Assembly (NCBI RefSeq): GCF_000172555.1
Contig: NZ_ABOX02000003.1
Location: forward strand, 124,001 to 188,000
Direction: 5' to 3'
Source of the DNA: Pedosphaera parvula Ellin514
GTDB taxonomy: Bacteria; Verrucomicrobiota; Verrucomicrobiia; Limisphaerales; Pedosphaeraceae
Length of the DNA: 64,000 nucleotides
Shown: one piece after another, positions 20,214 through 28,514 of the stretch
Numbering within the stretch: position 1 is the stretch's first letter
How the letters are laid out: each line of letters begins with the position of its first letter
Translations under genes and position numbers: made by a program
Notes under the pieces: generated by a model
Database searches by the model: none
Seen by the model: only the letters and a program-made list of their open reading frames with translations
What the model was told of the DNA's origin: nothing

Positions 20214-21311
20214 TCAATCGCACTCACGCCTGGCTTCGTCTGCCTCTTCCGCCAGGTCGAATACAAAGTCGAAGAACTTCTTGCTTTGACCGGAGAAGAG
20301 TCCCGATTGGGTGAAGCCGGTGAAAGCGGCCACGGCCCCTGCCTGCTGGGTGGAGATGGGCCGGATCACCGAGCAAAGCGGCAGGCTCGTGCTGATGAAC
20401 TTGCAGGGTGCAGGCATGATTTGATTGGTGTCGATCGGTTCGGCATGATCAATGCCATCCGGAACAGGATCGGGACCATGCGGAAGTTGTGGGAATACTT
20501 CGTTGCCGTGGTTATCGAACAATTGAGGCGCGTTACCGGCTTTATCCTGCCAGGTTTGGAAGTGCTGGATCTCAGTGCCACCAATGGCACCGACAATTTT
20601 GAGCACCTCCAGGCTGGTTGCCTTGGGGAGGAACGATTGGTAAAGGCTGGAGCCACCCTGCTCGATCGTCGCGAAGTGGAAACCGGCGGTGTTGGCGATG
20701 AGTTGGATCTCGAACCCGAAGGTTGGGTCTGTGGGCAAAGGCAGGTCATGGTTCGGAATGGCCGGAACATTTTGCAGAGTCACGATCTGCGCAAAGGTGT
20801 CGCCAAAGTCCGGGTTGCCTGGCGATCGGTAGCGTAGATACCAACTGGTATCGACAGTGAGGTCCATCAGATTAGTCAGGCGTTTGGCGGTTTTGTTCGA
20901 ACCGGTTGCCTGACTGCTGGGCAGAGTGCGAAACTGGTCCAGGTTGATGGGCTTTTGGCCTTTCGACATCAGGTACGCATTGATAAAGCTCTGGTGGCTG
21001 AACTCGTCGCGGGTGTTCTGATTCACGTAAGTGGGCATGTCGCCATCGAGCACCTCCAAGGCCAGTTGATAGGCCGGATTACCGAGAGCGAGTTCGGTGT
21101 ACTGCTGCCAGAGATCCGTCTCCAGTATCTCGGCCGCAGCCAGGAGCCGCAGGATGGCCGCGTCGCCGCGACTGAGTTTGGAGTCGTGTTTGCCGTGATC
21201 ATTGCCCTGGTCAGCCAACAGCGAGCTGGCTGGAATCAACGCTACGCCTCCGAGGCCAAGGCCCTTCATGAAGGACCTGCGCGCCATGAATTTCGGGGTT
21301 TCTTTTTGCAT
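20214..21311 (-). CDS. Tat-exported ferritin-like domain protein
   Basis: 365 residues. The N-terminus has an ARRSFMKGLGLGG twin-arginine signal, so it is exported folded. The mature part follows the ferritin-like family PF13668: LRLLAAAEILETDLWQQY, DEFSHQSFINAYLMSKGQ, and later IVGAIGGTEIQHFQTW, which supply the Glu and His residues expected of a four-helix di-metal bundle. An AAGGAAT Shine-Dalgarno precedes ATG 21311. Metal binding is inferred, and the physiological role is unknown. Confidence 0.78.
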   Translation of the reverse strand: MQKETPKFMARRSFMKGLGLGGVALIPASSLLADQGNDHGKHDSKLSRGDAAILRLLAAAEILETDLWQQYTELALGNPAYQLALEVLDGDMPTYVNQNTRDEFSHQSFINAYLMSKGQKPINLDQFRTLPSSQATGSNKTAKRLTNLMDLTVDTSWYLRYRSPGNPDFGDTFAQIVTLQNVPAIPNHDLPLPTDPTFGFEIQLIANTAGFHFATIEQGGSSLYQSFLPKATSLEVLKIVGAIGGTEIQHFQTWQDKAGNAPQLFDNHGNEVFPQLPHGPDPVPDGIDHAEPIDTNQIMPAPCKFISTSLPLCSVIRPISTQQAGAVAAFTGFTQSGLFSGQSKKFFDFVFDLAEEADEARRECD

Positions 21312-21570
21312 TGGATTATTCCTTTTATTTTGGTTTTTCTGACAAATCGTTTTTGCCAGACGAACTCAGGAGCAAACCTCGGAAGAGGCGCGCTCAGACA
21401 AAAGCCTTTCCCCGAAAAGGCAGAATGGTCCCTCCTGTTGTCCGCGGCGTTTTTTTGTCAGTCGTTGAGTATTACAGTGCAAGGGTAACGACACAATGGG
21501 GAGTAAACCCCAAACAGGTTACTTTGCTGATGCCGGTAGCGACGCGACAGGCTACGTGCATTTCGTAATC

Positions 21571-21837
21571 TTAAGCACCAAAGAATCCCTGCTTCCAGGC
21601 GAAGAGTATAAAGCCGATGAGTGGCAATTGCAGGAAAACGCCGCCGCCGATGAACCAGCCTCGGGAGGCGACTAGATGGCCGGAGGCATCGAGGGTGTCG
21701 TCACGCAGACCGCGGAGAATCCAGCGCAGGCCCCAAAATGAACATAAGCCGAAGGCGATGAATCCTCCCCACATGACTTCGCTTGGCGTGCTGTTGGTGG
21801 TGAAGTTCATACAGGTGGCTTTGTGATCGCCTCTCAA
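21571..21837 (-). CDS. Small membrane protein, unknown function
   Basis: Up to 88 residues; an internal ATG at 21810 would give 79. Two hydrophobic segments (SEVMWGGFIAFGLCSFWGL and GGVFLQLPLIGFILFAW) flank a polar loop. No family recognised. It is isolated between the ferritin-like gene's leader and a repeat-bearing intergenic region. Confidence 0.5.
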   Translation of the reverse strand: MRGDHKATCMNFTTNSTPSEVMWGGFIAFGLCSFWGLRWILRGLRDDTLDASGHLVASRGWFIGGGVFLQLPLIGFILFAWKQGFFGA

Positions 21838-21968
21838 AATGTTGGGACTGAATATTCATGACCGGATTCCTTTTACTGCGGACAGTTTGATTTGTGAATG
21901 CGGTTTGTCAAGGCGAGTTGAATCTGTGAGAGAATGCGTGGAAGAGTGATTGAAATTTATGGCCATGT

Positions 21969-22017
21969 TAGTGCGGCGCGCACGGAGTGACGCAGCCCTA
22001 CCTACGATGCTGGCGCG
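21969..22017. repeat. Dispersed intergenic repeat, module 1, copy A
   Basis: 49 bp beginning TAGTGCGGCGCGCACGGAGT and ending GATGCTGGCGCG. A copy differing by about one base (A/G) occurs in the same orientation at 25626-25674. Both are non-coding. Confidence 0.85.
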
Positions 22018-22051
22018 CGATCCGGAATCGTGGGCTGCGTCCGCAGATAAA

Positions 22052-22131
22052 CTCGATGGGCTGAGTAGAATCACCGACGGGGTTAATGTTCGAGAGACTC
22101 TCACACCACCATTTAATTGATTGCTGGCGCG
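22052..22131. repeat. Dispersed intergenic repeat, module 2, copy A
   Basis: About 80 bp from CTCGATGGGCTGAGTAGAA to TTAATTGATTGCTGGCGCG. Its counterpart at 25480-25560 shares both ends almost exactly and differs in the middle. The same orientation is seen in both places. Confidence 0.8.
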
Positions 22132-22169
22132 CGGAGTGGAGGCGTTGGTTGCGTTATGCTTGATTATTT

Positions 22170-22976
22170 TTATAGAGGCCGGGAGGGCTCGTTCCATGAG
22201 GGAACGCCCTGTTGCGCCCAGCTGTTTTTACTTACTCCAAAGCGCAGATCAAATTCGGCATCGACTGGTTTTTTTTGGGTAATGAGCCAGTCTCCGGTCA
22301 TCAGCAAACTGGGGAGTTCCTTGCCGGGCAGGATGACGTACCGCTGCAAGATGGCCTCATCCACGGGAGCGGGTTCGAAGTAAGATTGCAGTTGTGAGAG
22401 CGCGGTTGGGAACTGGCCGTTATGGGATTCGATGTATTTGTCCAAGGCAGGTCGCAACATTTCAGCAAATCGCTTTTCGCCAGCCATGCGCAAGGTGCTG
22501 AGAGCGCGGCGAAATTCCTTATCCTCGTCAAGATTGCGATCTTTTACGGCGGCGAGCCAGTCTTCCTCGTTGAGCAATTGAAATTCTGGAATCCCAACCT
22601 CGGGTGTTTGATTTACTCTCTGTTTAACGAGCCCGACCTTCGACGACCAGGATTTTAAGGCTATTTCGGTGGCGCTGCTGGAAGCGGTATTTGTGGCGGC
22701 ATTTAAACGGGTTACTTCACTCCGCAATTTTGGCAACTCAGCGGTGTTTTGGCTGAGGCGCTTGTTTTCATCGCGAAGCGCGGCGAGTTGGCGTTGGGCG
22801 GTGTCGCGGTCGCGGGTGACCTGGTTGATTTGATCTGAAAGTGTGGCTTGTTGTTGTTGAAACGTCTGGACTTGGGCACGGAGGGTGGAGGTTTGATGAG
22901 CTTTGTAGACTCCGATGCCAAAGGCGGGGATAAGCGCGACTATAATGGCGGTTTTTTGGCGCGTGGTCATAGCCAT
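22170..22976 (-). CDS. Membrane-anchored coiled-coil protein, orphan paralogue of the sigma-fusion tail
   Basis: 268 residues. A single N-terminal membrane segment (IIVALIPAFGIGVY) is followed by a coiled coil (QTFQQQQATLSDQINQV through LPKLRSEVTRLNAA) and a C-terminal domain with GIPEFQLLNEEDWLAAVKDRNL and PVDEAILQRYVILPG. It matches, nearly block for block, residues of about 222 onward in the sigma fusion encoded 9 bp upstream, but lacks the sigma domains. The two are surely co-transcribed and arose by duplication. Function unknown; the topology suggests an extracytoplasmic C-terminus. Confidence 0.75.
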   Translation of the reverse strand: MAMTTRQKTAIIVALIPAFGIGVYKAHQTSTLRAQVQTFQQQQATLSDQINQVTRDRDTAQRQLAALRDENKRLSQNTAELPKLRSEVTRLNAATNTASSSATEIALKSWSSKVGLVKQRVNQTPEVGIPEFQLLNEEDWLAAVKDRNLDEDKEFRRALSTLRMAGEKRFAEMLRPALDKYIESHNGQFPTALSQLQSYFEPAPVDEAILQRYVILPGKELPSLLMTGDWLITQKKPVDAEFDLRFGVSKNSWAQQGVPSWNEPSRPL

Positions 22977-22985
22977 CGTTTTGGA

Positions 22986-24620
22986 TTATTTTGCGGCGGA
23001 CGCCTGGGCTTCCTTGACTTTAATCATTCGTTGGAGGGCGGCTTGTTGTTCGGGGGTAGTGGCGTAGGGCATCAGGTCGGCGGCTTCGGTTGGTTCGAGG
23101 CTATTGTGGGAGGCGGCATAGGCTTTCATCACTGGCTTGAGAGCATTGACATCTTTTCCGATGGTATCGTTCCAGGCTTGATTTCCGGCGCTGCCATAAC
23201 CGTTCGGGCCTATGCCGAATCGTTGATCGTATTCGGCGTCCACAGGTGCTTTTTGGCTGATAACCTTATCTCCGCCCATGCCCAAACTGGAGATTTCTTC
23301 GGCGGGCAGAATGGCAAAACGCTGCAAGATGGCTTCATCCAGAGGTGATTCAAAGTATGGCTGTAATTGAGAGAGGTCGCTCGGAAATTGGCCGTTGTTG
23401 GCTTTCATGTATTTGCTCAAGGCCGGCTGCATCATTGAAGCGACCTTGCTCTCGGCATTGTTGCGAAGGTAGCTAAAGGCGCGGCGATAATCTTTTTCGG
23501 TGCTCAGATTGCGGCCCTTCACTGCTCCGAGCCAATCTTCGTCGCTGAGTAATTGGAACTCGGGAATGCCTGCCTCAGGGTTTTGTTTCAGCCTTTCCTT
23601 GAGCTGCTCGACTCGCGCCAACCAGGATTTTGCGGCGGATTCGGCGGGGCTGCCCGTAGAGGGATTTGCGGCTGCGTTTAGGCGGGTGACTGTGCTGCGC
23701 AGTTTCGGCAACTCAGCGGCGTTCTGGCTGAGGCGTTTGTTGTCGTCGCGGAGGGCGGCCAATTGGCGCAAGGCGTCTTCGCGGTCGCGGATGAGTTGAT
23801 TGATTTTTTCCGCGAGCGGGGCTTGTTGTTGCTGGAGGGCCTGGACCTGGGTTTGGAGAGCGGAAGCTTGTTTAGCTTGGTAGAGTCCCGTGCCGACGGC
23901 GGCGATGAGCGTGGCGGCAAGGAGAGTTTTTTGGAGTGTGGTCATAGCAATCGTTTTGGTGACTCCGATGAGAGTTGCGGTGCTGCTGAGGGCGGCGGTG
24001 GAAATGGTGGCAGCGAGGCCGATGGGGGCAGCGGTGACGGCTTGGGCGGTGAGCGCAGTGGCGAGTGCGCCGGCTGAAAGAGTGACGCCGCGATTTTTAA
24101 GGAGTGAATGGAGTTTCTCCAAGGCGCGATTCACTCGCATGCGGGCGGCGTCCTCGTTGGTGCCGATGGCTGCGCCAACGGTGCGGAAGTCGTGTTGCGC
24201 GAAGAAGCGGAGCATGATGGCGGTGCGATCCCCTTCCCCGAGCTGGTTGATGGCTTCGTCGAGGATGGGCGCAACCTGGGCGAGGTTGGCGTCGGAGTGG
24301 TCGTGCAACGCATTCATTTGGACGGCTTCGTTTTCACGCAATTGACGGCGGCGTTCGCCCCGGAGGAAGGTGGACGCAACGTAGCAGGTATGCCGATGCA
24401 ACCAACCGCCGAGCATGACATCCTTGGAAAGCGTCGGAGCAATGCGGGCGAGGTCAACAAAAACGGTCTGCGCGATATCCTGGGCCAGGTGGGCATCGCG
24501 ATTGACCAACCGAAAGGCGACCGAATAGACGAGGTCGACATAGCGCGTGACCAGTTCCCGGAAGGCGGTTTCGGAGCCGTTCCTGACGTAATCGGCGAGG
24601 AGTTGTTGGGTGTCGGTCAT
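22986..24620 (-). CDS. ECF-type RNA polymerase sigma factor fused to membrane segments and a coiled-coil domain
   Basis: 544 residues from ATG 24620 (MTDTQQLL), the usual ECF start; the longer frame to 24665 lacks family sequence. Residues 1-90 are sigma region 2 (YVDLVYSVAFRLVNRDAHLAQDIAQTVF), and about 115-175 region 4 (DRTAIMLRFFAQHDFRTVGAAIG, with the helix-turn-helix). Then come a hydrophobic Ala-rich stretch (182-220), a membrane segment (229-247), a coiled coil (250-317) and a C-terminal domain. The fused tail would tether the sigma factor to the membrane and might replace a separate anti-sigma factor; that is inference. The tail is duplicated in the next gene. Confidence 0.85.
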   Translation of the reverse strand: MTDTQQLLADYVRNGSETAFRELVTRYVDLVYSVAFRLVNRDAHLAQDIAQTVFVDLARIAPTLSKDVMLGGWLHRHTCYVASTFLRGERRRQLRENEAVQMNALHDHSDANLAQVAPILDEAINQLGEGDRTAIMLRFFAQHDFRTVGAAIGTNEDAARMRVNRALEKLHSLLKNRGVTLSAGALATALTAQAVTAAPIGLAATISTAALSSTATLIGVTKTIAMTTLQKTLLAATLIAAVGTGLYQAKQASALQTQVQALQQQQAPLAEKINQLIRDREDALRQLAALRDDNKRLSQNAAELPKLRSTVTRLNAAANPSTGSPAESAAKSWLARVEQLKERLKQNPEAGIPEFQLLSDEDWLGAVKGRNLSTEKDYRRAFSYLRNNAESKVASMMQPALSKYMKANNGQFPSDLSQLQPYFESPLDEAILQRFAILPAEEISSLGMGGDKVISQKAPVDAEYDQRFGIGPNGYGSAGNQAWNDTIGKDVNALKPVMKAYAASHNSLEPTEAADLMPYATTPEQQAALQRMIKVKEAQASAAK

Positions 24621-24896
24621 CTTCAATTCACTATTAAAGAGCCGCTGCGGGGCGAAACCGAACAAAAAATTTTAGAATTGCCAGGGTATGCAGGCACCAA
24701 GAAATCAGGGAGGAGTGGCCACGAGAAGGCACAAAAAGCGCAAAAAAAGACCTTGCTCGGATATGGCATACCGATACAAGTAACCCCATTTATTGAAACT
24801 TACAGGCTTGCTTCACAAAAGCAGGTTGCCAGTGATCCGTCCGGTTATATGCTGTTCACAAAAGGACCATGAGGAGATCATCCAGTCCGCAAGTAT

Positions 24897-25385
24897 ATGA
24901 ACCGCTCCGTCGAAGAATTTGTAAATAATGTGCGGAAGTTCTGCCAGTGGGCGGAATCGAGCCAGCATGAGGTCCAAACAGCGCGGGAATTACTGCTGGC
25001 GCTCATGCAGGGTGTTTCTTATCTGCCCGCCGATTATACGGAGGAAAGCGAGACAGAGTATCCAGAGCGTAGCCGCGAGGATTGGAAAGCTGATTATAAG
25101 CGGTTCGCCGATTTTCCATTTCAATATTACTGGAAGATTTTCTCCCCCTGCAACCTTGACGAAGAAACGCCTGTTACCGGGGACGTCCATGACGATCTGG
25201 CAGATATTTATGAGGACTTGTGGCATGGTTTGCAGGCTCTTGATCTGGGAGACGCCACATATGCCAGGAACTACTGGTATGAATCCTATTTCATCCATTG
25301 GGGTCACCATGCGTCGTCAGCCGTTTACGCCGTTGATGAGTATTTTAGGAAAGAGTATTTCCGGAAACTTGTGGAAGGGGAATAG
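24897..25385 (+). CDS. DUF5063 domain protein
   Basis: 162 residues, cytoplasmic. The whole protein follows DUF5063: FVNNVRKFCQWAE at the start, YYWKIFSPCNLDEETPVTGDVHDDLADIYEDLWHGL in the centre, and SYFIHWGHHASSAVYAVDEY near the end. The domain has no established biochemical role that I know of. It is divergent from the sigma-fusion gene across 276 bp and lies between two copies of a dispersed repeat. Confidence 0.78.
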   Translation: MNRSVEEFVNNVRKFCQWAESSQHEVQTARELLLALMQGVSYLPADYTEESETEYPERSREDWKADYKRFADFPFQYYWKIFSPCNLDEETPVTGDVHDDLADIYEDLWHGLQALDLGDATYARNYWYESYFIHWGHHASSAVYAVDEYFRKEYFRKLVEGE

Positions 25386-25479
25386 ATAGGCGGCAAGCCT
25401 TAACCGACTGGCAATATTCCCTGCCCAATAAATGATTGCTGGCGCGTGGTTTTCAATCATGGCCGCGTCCTCGGAGTGG

Positions 25480-25560
25480 CTCGATGGGCTCAGCAGAATC
25501 ACCGACGAGGTTAGAATTCCGGCGAAGCGTCATTCCACCATTTAATTGATTGCTCGCGCG
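25480..25560. repeat. Dispersed intergenic repeat, module 2, copy B
   Basis: 81 bp matching 22052-22131 at both ends (CTCGATGGGCT, and CACCATTTAATTGATTGCT). An extra fragment of its 3' end (ATGATTGCTGGCGCG) also occurs at about 25432-25446, upstream of this copy. Confidence 0.8.
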
Positions 25561-25625
25561 AGGGATTGGAATCGCGGATCACGTACGCGAATGGGGCAAT
25601 GGAAGGATGAGATCGCGGGCCTTGC

Positions 25626-25674
25626 TAGTGCGGCGCGCACGGAGTGACGCGGCCCTACCTACGATGCTGGCGCG
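25626..25674. repeat. Dispersed intergenic repeat, module 1, copy B
   Basis: 49-bp direct copy of 21969-22017. Here it follows module 2, whereas at the first site it precedes it. Confidence 0.85.
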
Positions 25675-25970
25675 AAAGGTTGGATCAGTGACTGGTTGAT
25701 CTGCGCAGCAATATTCCAGTCAAATATTTAACTAAATCAGTAGCATATTATGAGCCAATCACGCCACTATTAATAACATTAATATAGAAATATATGTTTA
25801 CTTAGTTATAGTATTTTTGTGTATTTTAGAGGCGGCATAAATCTTTTGAAAGAAGCTTATGGTAGAACATTCAAACATCGACGGGAGACGGGATTCTGGA
25901 ACCACTGGGCGGTTTGTGGCCTTCGATTATGGCGGCGGCTTCCAGCAAATCGCGGGCGATGAAAGTCGTG

Positions 25971-26010
25971 TTATCTCGGGTTAACTCGCGCTATCTCGCC
26001 TTAACTCGGG
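25971..26010. repeat. 10-bp-period tandem array A
   Basis: Four contiguous decamers of consensus YTAWCTCGSG (TTATCTCGGG, TTAACTCGCG, CTATCTCGCC, TTAACTCGGG). Non-coding. It is the first of four short arrays in the gene-free stretch 25386-26536, which otherwise holds dispersed repeats and AT-rich sequence. Confidence 0.75.
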
Positions 26011-26050
26011 TTAAAAAAGTATAAGACTTATGGAATCAATCTTAAAAAAG

Positions 26051-26090
26051 GACAGTCCGTTGGCAGTCGTTGGTTGCCCGTCGGCAGAGG
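26051..26090. repeat. 10-bp-period degenerate array D
   Basis: Four diverged decamers around TGGCAGTCGT (GACAGTCCGT, TGGCAGTCGT, TGGTTGCCCG, TCGGCAGAGG). The period is recognisable but degenerate. Confidence 0.5.
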
Positions 26091-26170
26091 CAGGTTTTCA
26101 GCCAGGACGCCTGCCATTGGAGGGCAAAGGAATTTCGAATAACGCATTTCGAGTTTAGATTGGAACGTCT

Positions 26171-26220
26171 AACGCCAAATAACGGCAGATAACGGTACAT
26201 AACGCCAAATAACGGTTAAA
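26171..26220. repeat. 10-bp-period tandem array B
   Basis: Five contiguous decamers beginning AACG: AACGCCAAAT, AACGGCAGAT, AACGGTACAT, AACGCCAAAT, AACGGTTAAA. The reverse-complement family occurs at 50981-51030. Confidence 0.8.
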
Positions 26221-26394
26221 AAATTTTTATCGCAGATGAAATGGTTAAAGCAGAATTCAAAATTGAGAGTTGGGATGCCACTCAACTCTGGCTGCGGCCA
26301 TTCAGCCAGATCGGGCGCATTGAAGGTCAATGGACTAATTGACATGGCGGAGAGGATTAACTTCGTTGGATGGTCACCGAGAGAGGCAGCTCAG

Positions 26395-26440
26395 TCGGTA
26401 ATGGTCGGTATCGGACGCCATTAGTCGGTATCGGTCGGTT
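26395..26440. repeat. 10-bp-period tandem array C
   Basis: Decamers TCGGTAATGG, TCGGTATCGG, ACGCCATTAG, TCGGTATCGG and a partial TCGGTT. The core GGTATCGG matches, on the other strand, the CCGATACC core of the array at 51071-51130. It ends about 97 bp before carB. Confidence 0.7.
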
Positions 26441-26536
26441 AAATTATTTTCCGCAAAAACAAGATTGAAACCGGTACTTGCAACCGGGGGCAAACCAAGG
26501 CTTACTTTGCCCGGTTTATTTTGAAGATTTAGACAC

Positions 26537-28351
26537 ATGAATCGTGACCTGTTAGCCAAAGCAAAGTCGTTGGGTTTTTCGGACCGGCAAATCGCGCATC
26601 TCACCGGCCAGACGGAGGATGCCGTTCGCGCTGAACGCAAGAAACTCGGTTTGATTCCGAGCTACCGGCTGGTGGATACCTGCGCCGCCGAGTTTGAAGC
26701 TTATACGCCCTATTATTATTCCACGTACGATCGTGGTGACGATGAGATTCGCCCTTCCGACACGCGCAAGGTGATGATTTTGGGCGGCGGTCCAAACCGC
26801 ATTGGCCAGGGAATTGAGTTTGATTATTGCTGCGTGCATGCGGCGTTCGCGCTGAAGGAAGATGGCTTCGAAACGTTGATGGTGAATTCGAATCCGGAGA
26901 CGGTTTCAACGGATTATGATACGAGCGACAAATTGTTCTTTGAACCGTTGACGCTGGAAGATGTGCTGCACATTTACGAGCGGGAGAAGTGCTGGGGAGC
27001 AATCGCGCAATTCGGTGGACAAACACCTTTGAACCTGGCGCTCGCGTTGCAGAAGAATGGTGTCAACATCATCGGCACTTCGCCGCAGAGTATTGAAATC
27101 GCGGAAGATCGCAAGCTGTTCGCGGCGATGTTGAACAAGCTGAATATTCCGCAGCCACCGAACGGTTTGGCGACGAACGAAGCGGAGGCGCTGGAGGCAT
27201 CGCGCAGACTGGGTTACCCGGTGTTGGTGCGGCCTTCGTTCGTGCTGGGCGGCCGGGCGATGCAGATTGTTTATTCTGATTCGGAGTTGACTCATTACAT
27301 GCGGTTCGCGGTTGAGGCGTCGCCGGAGCGGCCGGTGTTGGTGGACAAATTTTTGGAAGATGCCGCGGAAGTGGATGTGGATTGCATCACGGATGTGGGG
27401 CATTTCAGTGATCCGAAGCAAGGGACAATTGTGATTGGCGGGATGCTGGAGCACATCGAATACGCGGGTGTGCATTCCGGTGACGCGGCGATGGTGTTGC
27501 CGCCGCATTCGTTGTCGCAGAAGGTGATTCAGACGATTCGTGAATATACGCATGCGATGGCGCGCGAGTTGAAGGTGATCGGCCTGATGAATGTGCAGTA
27601 CGCCGTGAAGGGCGACACTGTTTACGTGCTGGAGGTGAATCCCCGGGCATCGCGCACGGTGCCGTTCGTGAGCAAGGCGATTGGGGTTCCGCTGGCGAAG
27701 CTGGCGGCGAAAGTGATGGCTGGCAAGAAGCTGACAGAGCTGGGCTTTACCGAAGAGGTCTGGACGAAATATTGGGCGGTGAAGGAATCGGTGTTTCCAT
27801 TCAACCGTTTTCATGGCCAGGATATTTTGCTTTCGCCGGAAATGCGCTCCACCGGCGAAGTGATGGGCTTGGATGCGGATTTGGGAATTGCGTATGCGAA
27901 ATCGCAAATGGCGGCAAACTCTCCCCTGCCCTTGAGCGGCCGGGTGTTCATCAGCGTGAGCGATGCGCATAAAGATGAAGTCTCGTCCGTGGCGAAGCTT
28001 TTCGTGGATCTCGGTTTCGAGTTGATTTCAACCAGCGGCACAGCGGCGATATTGGAGAAGGCGGGATTGAAAGTGCAACGGTTGTTTAAACTTGCGGAAG
28101 GCCGGCCCAACGCGGTGGATTTGTTGAAGAATCGCGAGATTCAACTGGTCATCAACACTCCTGCCGGACAGTCACCGCGGGCGGACGAAATCAAGATTCG
28201 CACGACGGCTGTTTATACCAACACGCCGATCATGACGACGTTGAGTGGCGCGAAGGCGGCGGCGTTGGGTATCGCGGCGCTGAAGAAGAGCGGTTACGCG
28301 GTCAAGAAAGAGAGCGATTACGCAGTCAAGACGCTTCAGGAATACCACTGA
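26537..28351 (+). CDS. carB: Carbamoyl-phosphate synthase large subunit, C-terminal half (split CarB)
   Basis: 604 residues, against about 1,070 for a full-length CarB. It starts inside the family at the oligomerisation domain (AKAKSLGFSDRQIAHLTG), then has the second synthetase ATP-grasp half (GGGPNRIGQGIEFDYC, FGGQTPLNLA, RPSFVLGGRAM, VLEVNPRASRTVPF) and the MGS-like allosteric domain (VFISVSDAHKDE, LISTSGTAAIL). This half makes carbamoyl phosphate from carbamate. The first half is not in the 1.1 kb upstream, which is repeats, nor elsewhere in the window. Split CarB occurs naturally in some lineages, so the partner should be elsewhere on the chromosome. Confidence 0.92.
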   Translation: MNRDLLAKAKSLGFSDRQIAHLTGQTEDAVRAERKKLGLIPSYRLVDTCAAEFEAYTPYYYSTYDRGDDEIRPSDTRKVMILGGGPNRIGQGIEFDYCCVHAAFALKEDGFETLMVNSNPETVSTDYDTSDKLFFEPLTLEDVLHIYEREKCWGAIAQFGGQTPLNLALALQKNGVNIIGTSPQSIEIAEDRKLFAAMLNKLNIPQPPNGLATNEAEALEASRRLGYPVLVRPSFVLGGRAMQIVYSDSELTHYMRFAVEASPERPVLVDKFLEDAAEVDVDCITDVGHFSDPKQGTIVIGGMLEHIEYAGVHSGDAAMVLPPHSLSQKVIQTIREYTHAMARELKVIGLMNVQYAVKGDTVYVLEVNPRASRTVPFVSKAIGVPLAKLAAKVMAGKKLTELGFTEEVWTKYWAVKESVFPFNRFHGQDILLSPEMRSTGEVMGLDADLGIAYAKSQMAANSPLPLSGRVFISVSDAHKDEVSSVAKLFVDLGFELISTSGTAAILEKAGLKVQRLFKLAEGRPNAVDLLKNREIQLVINTPAGQSPRADEIKIRTTAVYTNTPIMTTLSGAKAAALGIAALKKSGYAVKKESDYAVKTLQEYH

Positions 28352-28514
28352 GCCAGTTAGTAAGTCATCGGTGCTGGCCCGGCACAGCGTTGAATTAAAA
28401 TTAAGTAACGAAAATGAACCAGCGTGTCTGATTTTAGACACCCCACTGTAACCCGATGCTTTTGATTCAAGAATTTTCTTGTTTCAGGCATCTTAATGAG
28501 AGTGTAATTCTCCC

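Noticed and set aside
21856-22197. 113-codon open frame on the - strand
   Set aside because: It covers the dispersed repeat modules, so it is probably not a gene.
26906-27970. 354-codon open frame on the - strand
   Set aside because: Antisense to carB; histidine-rich nonsense typical of a shadow frame.
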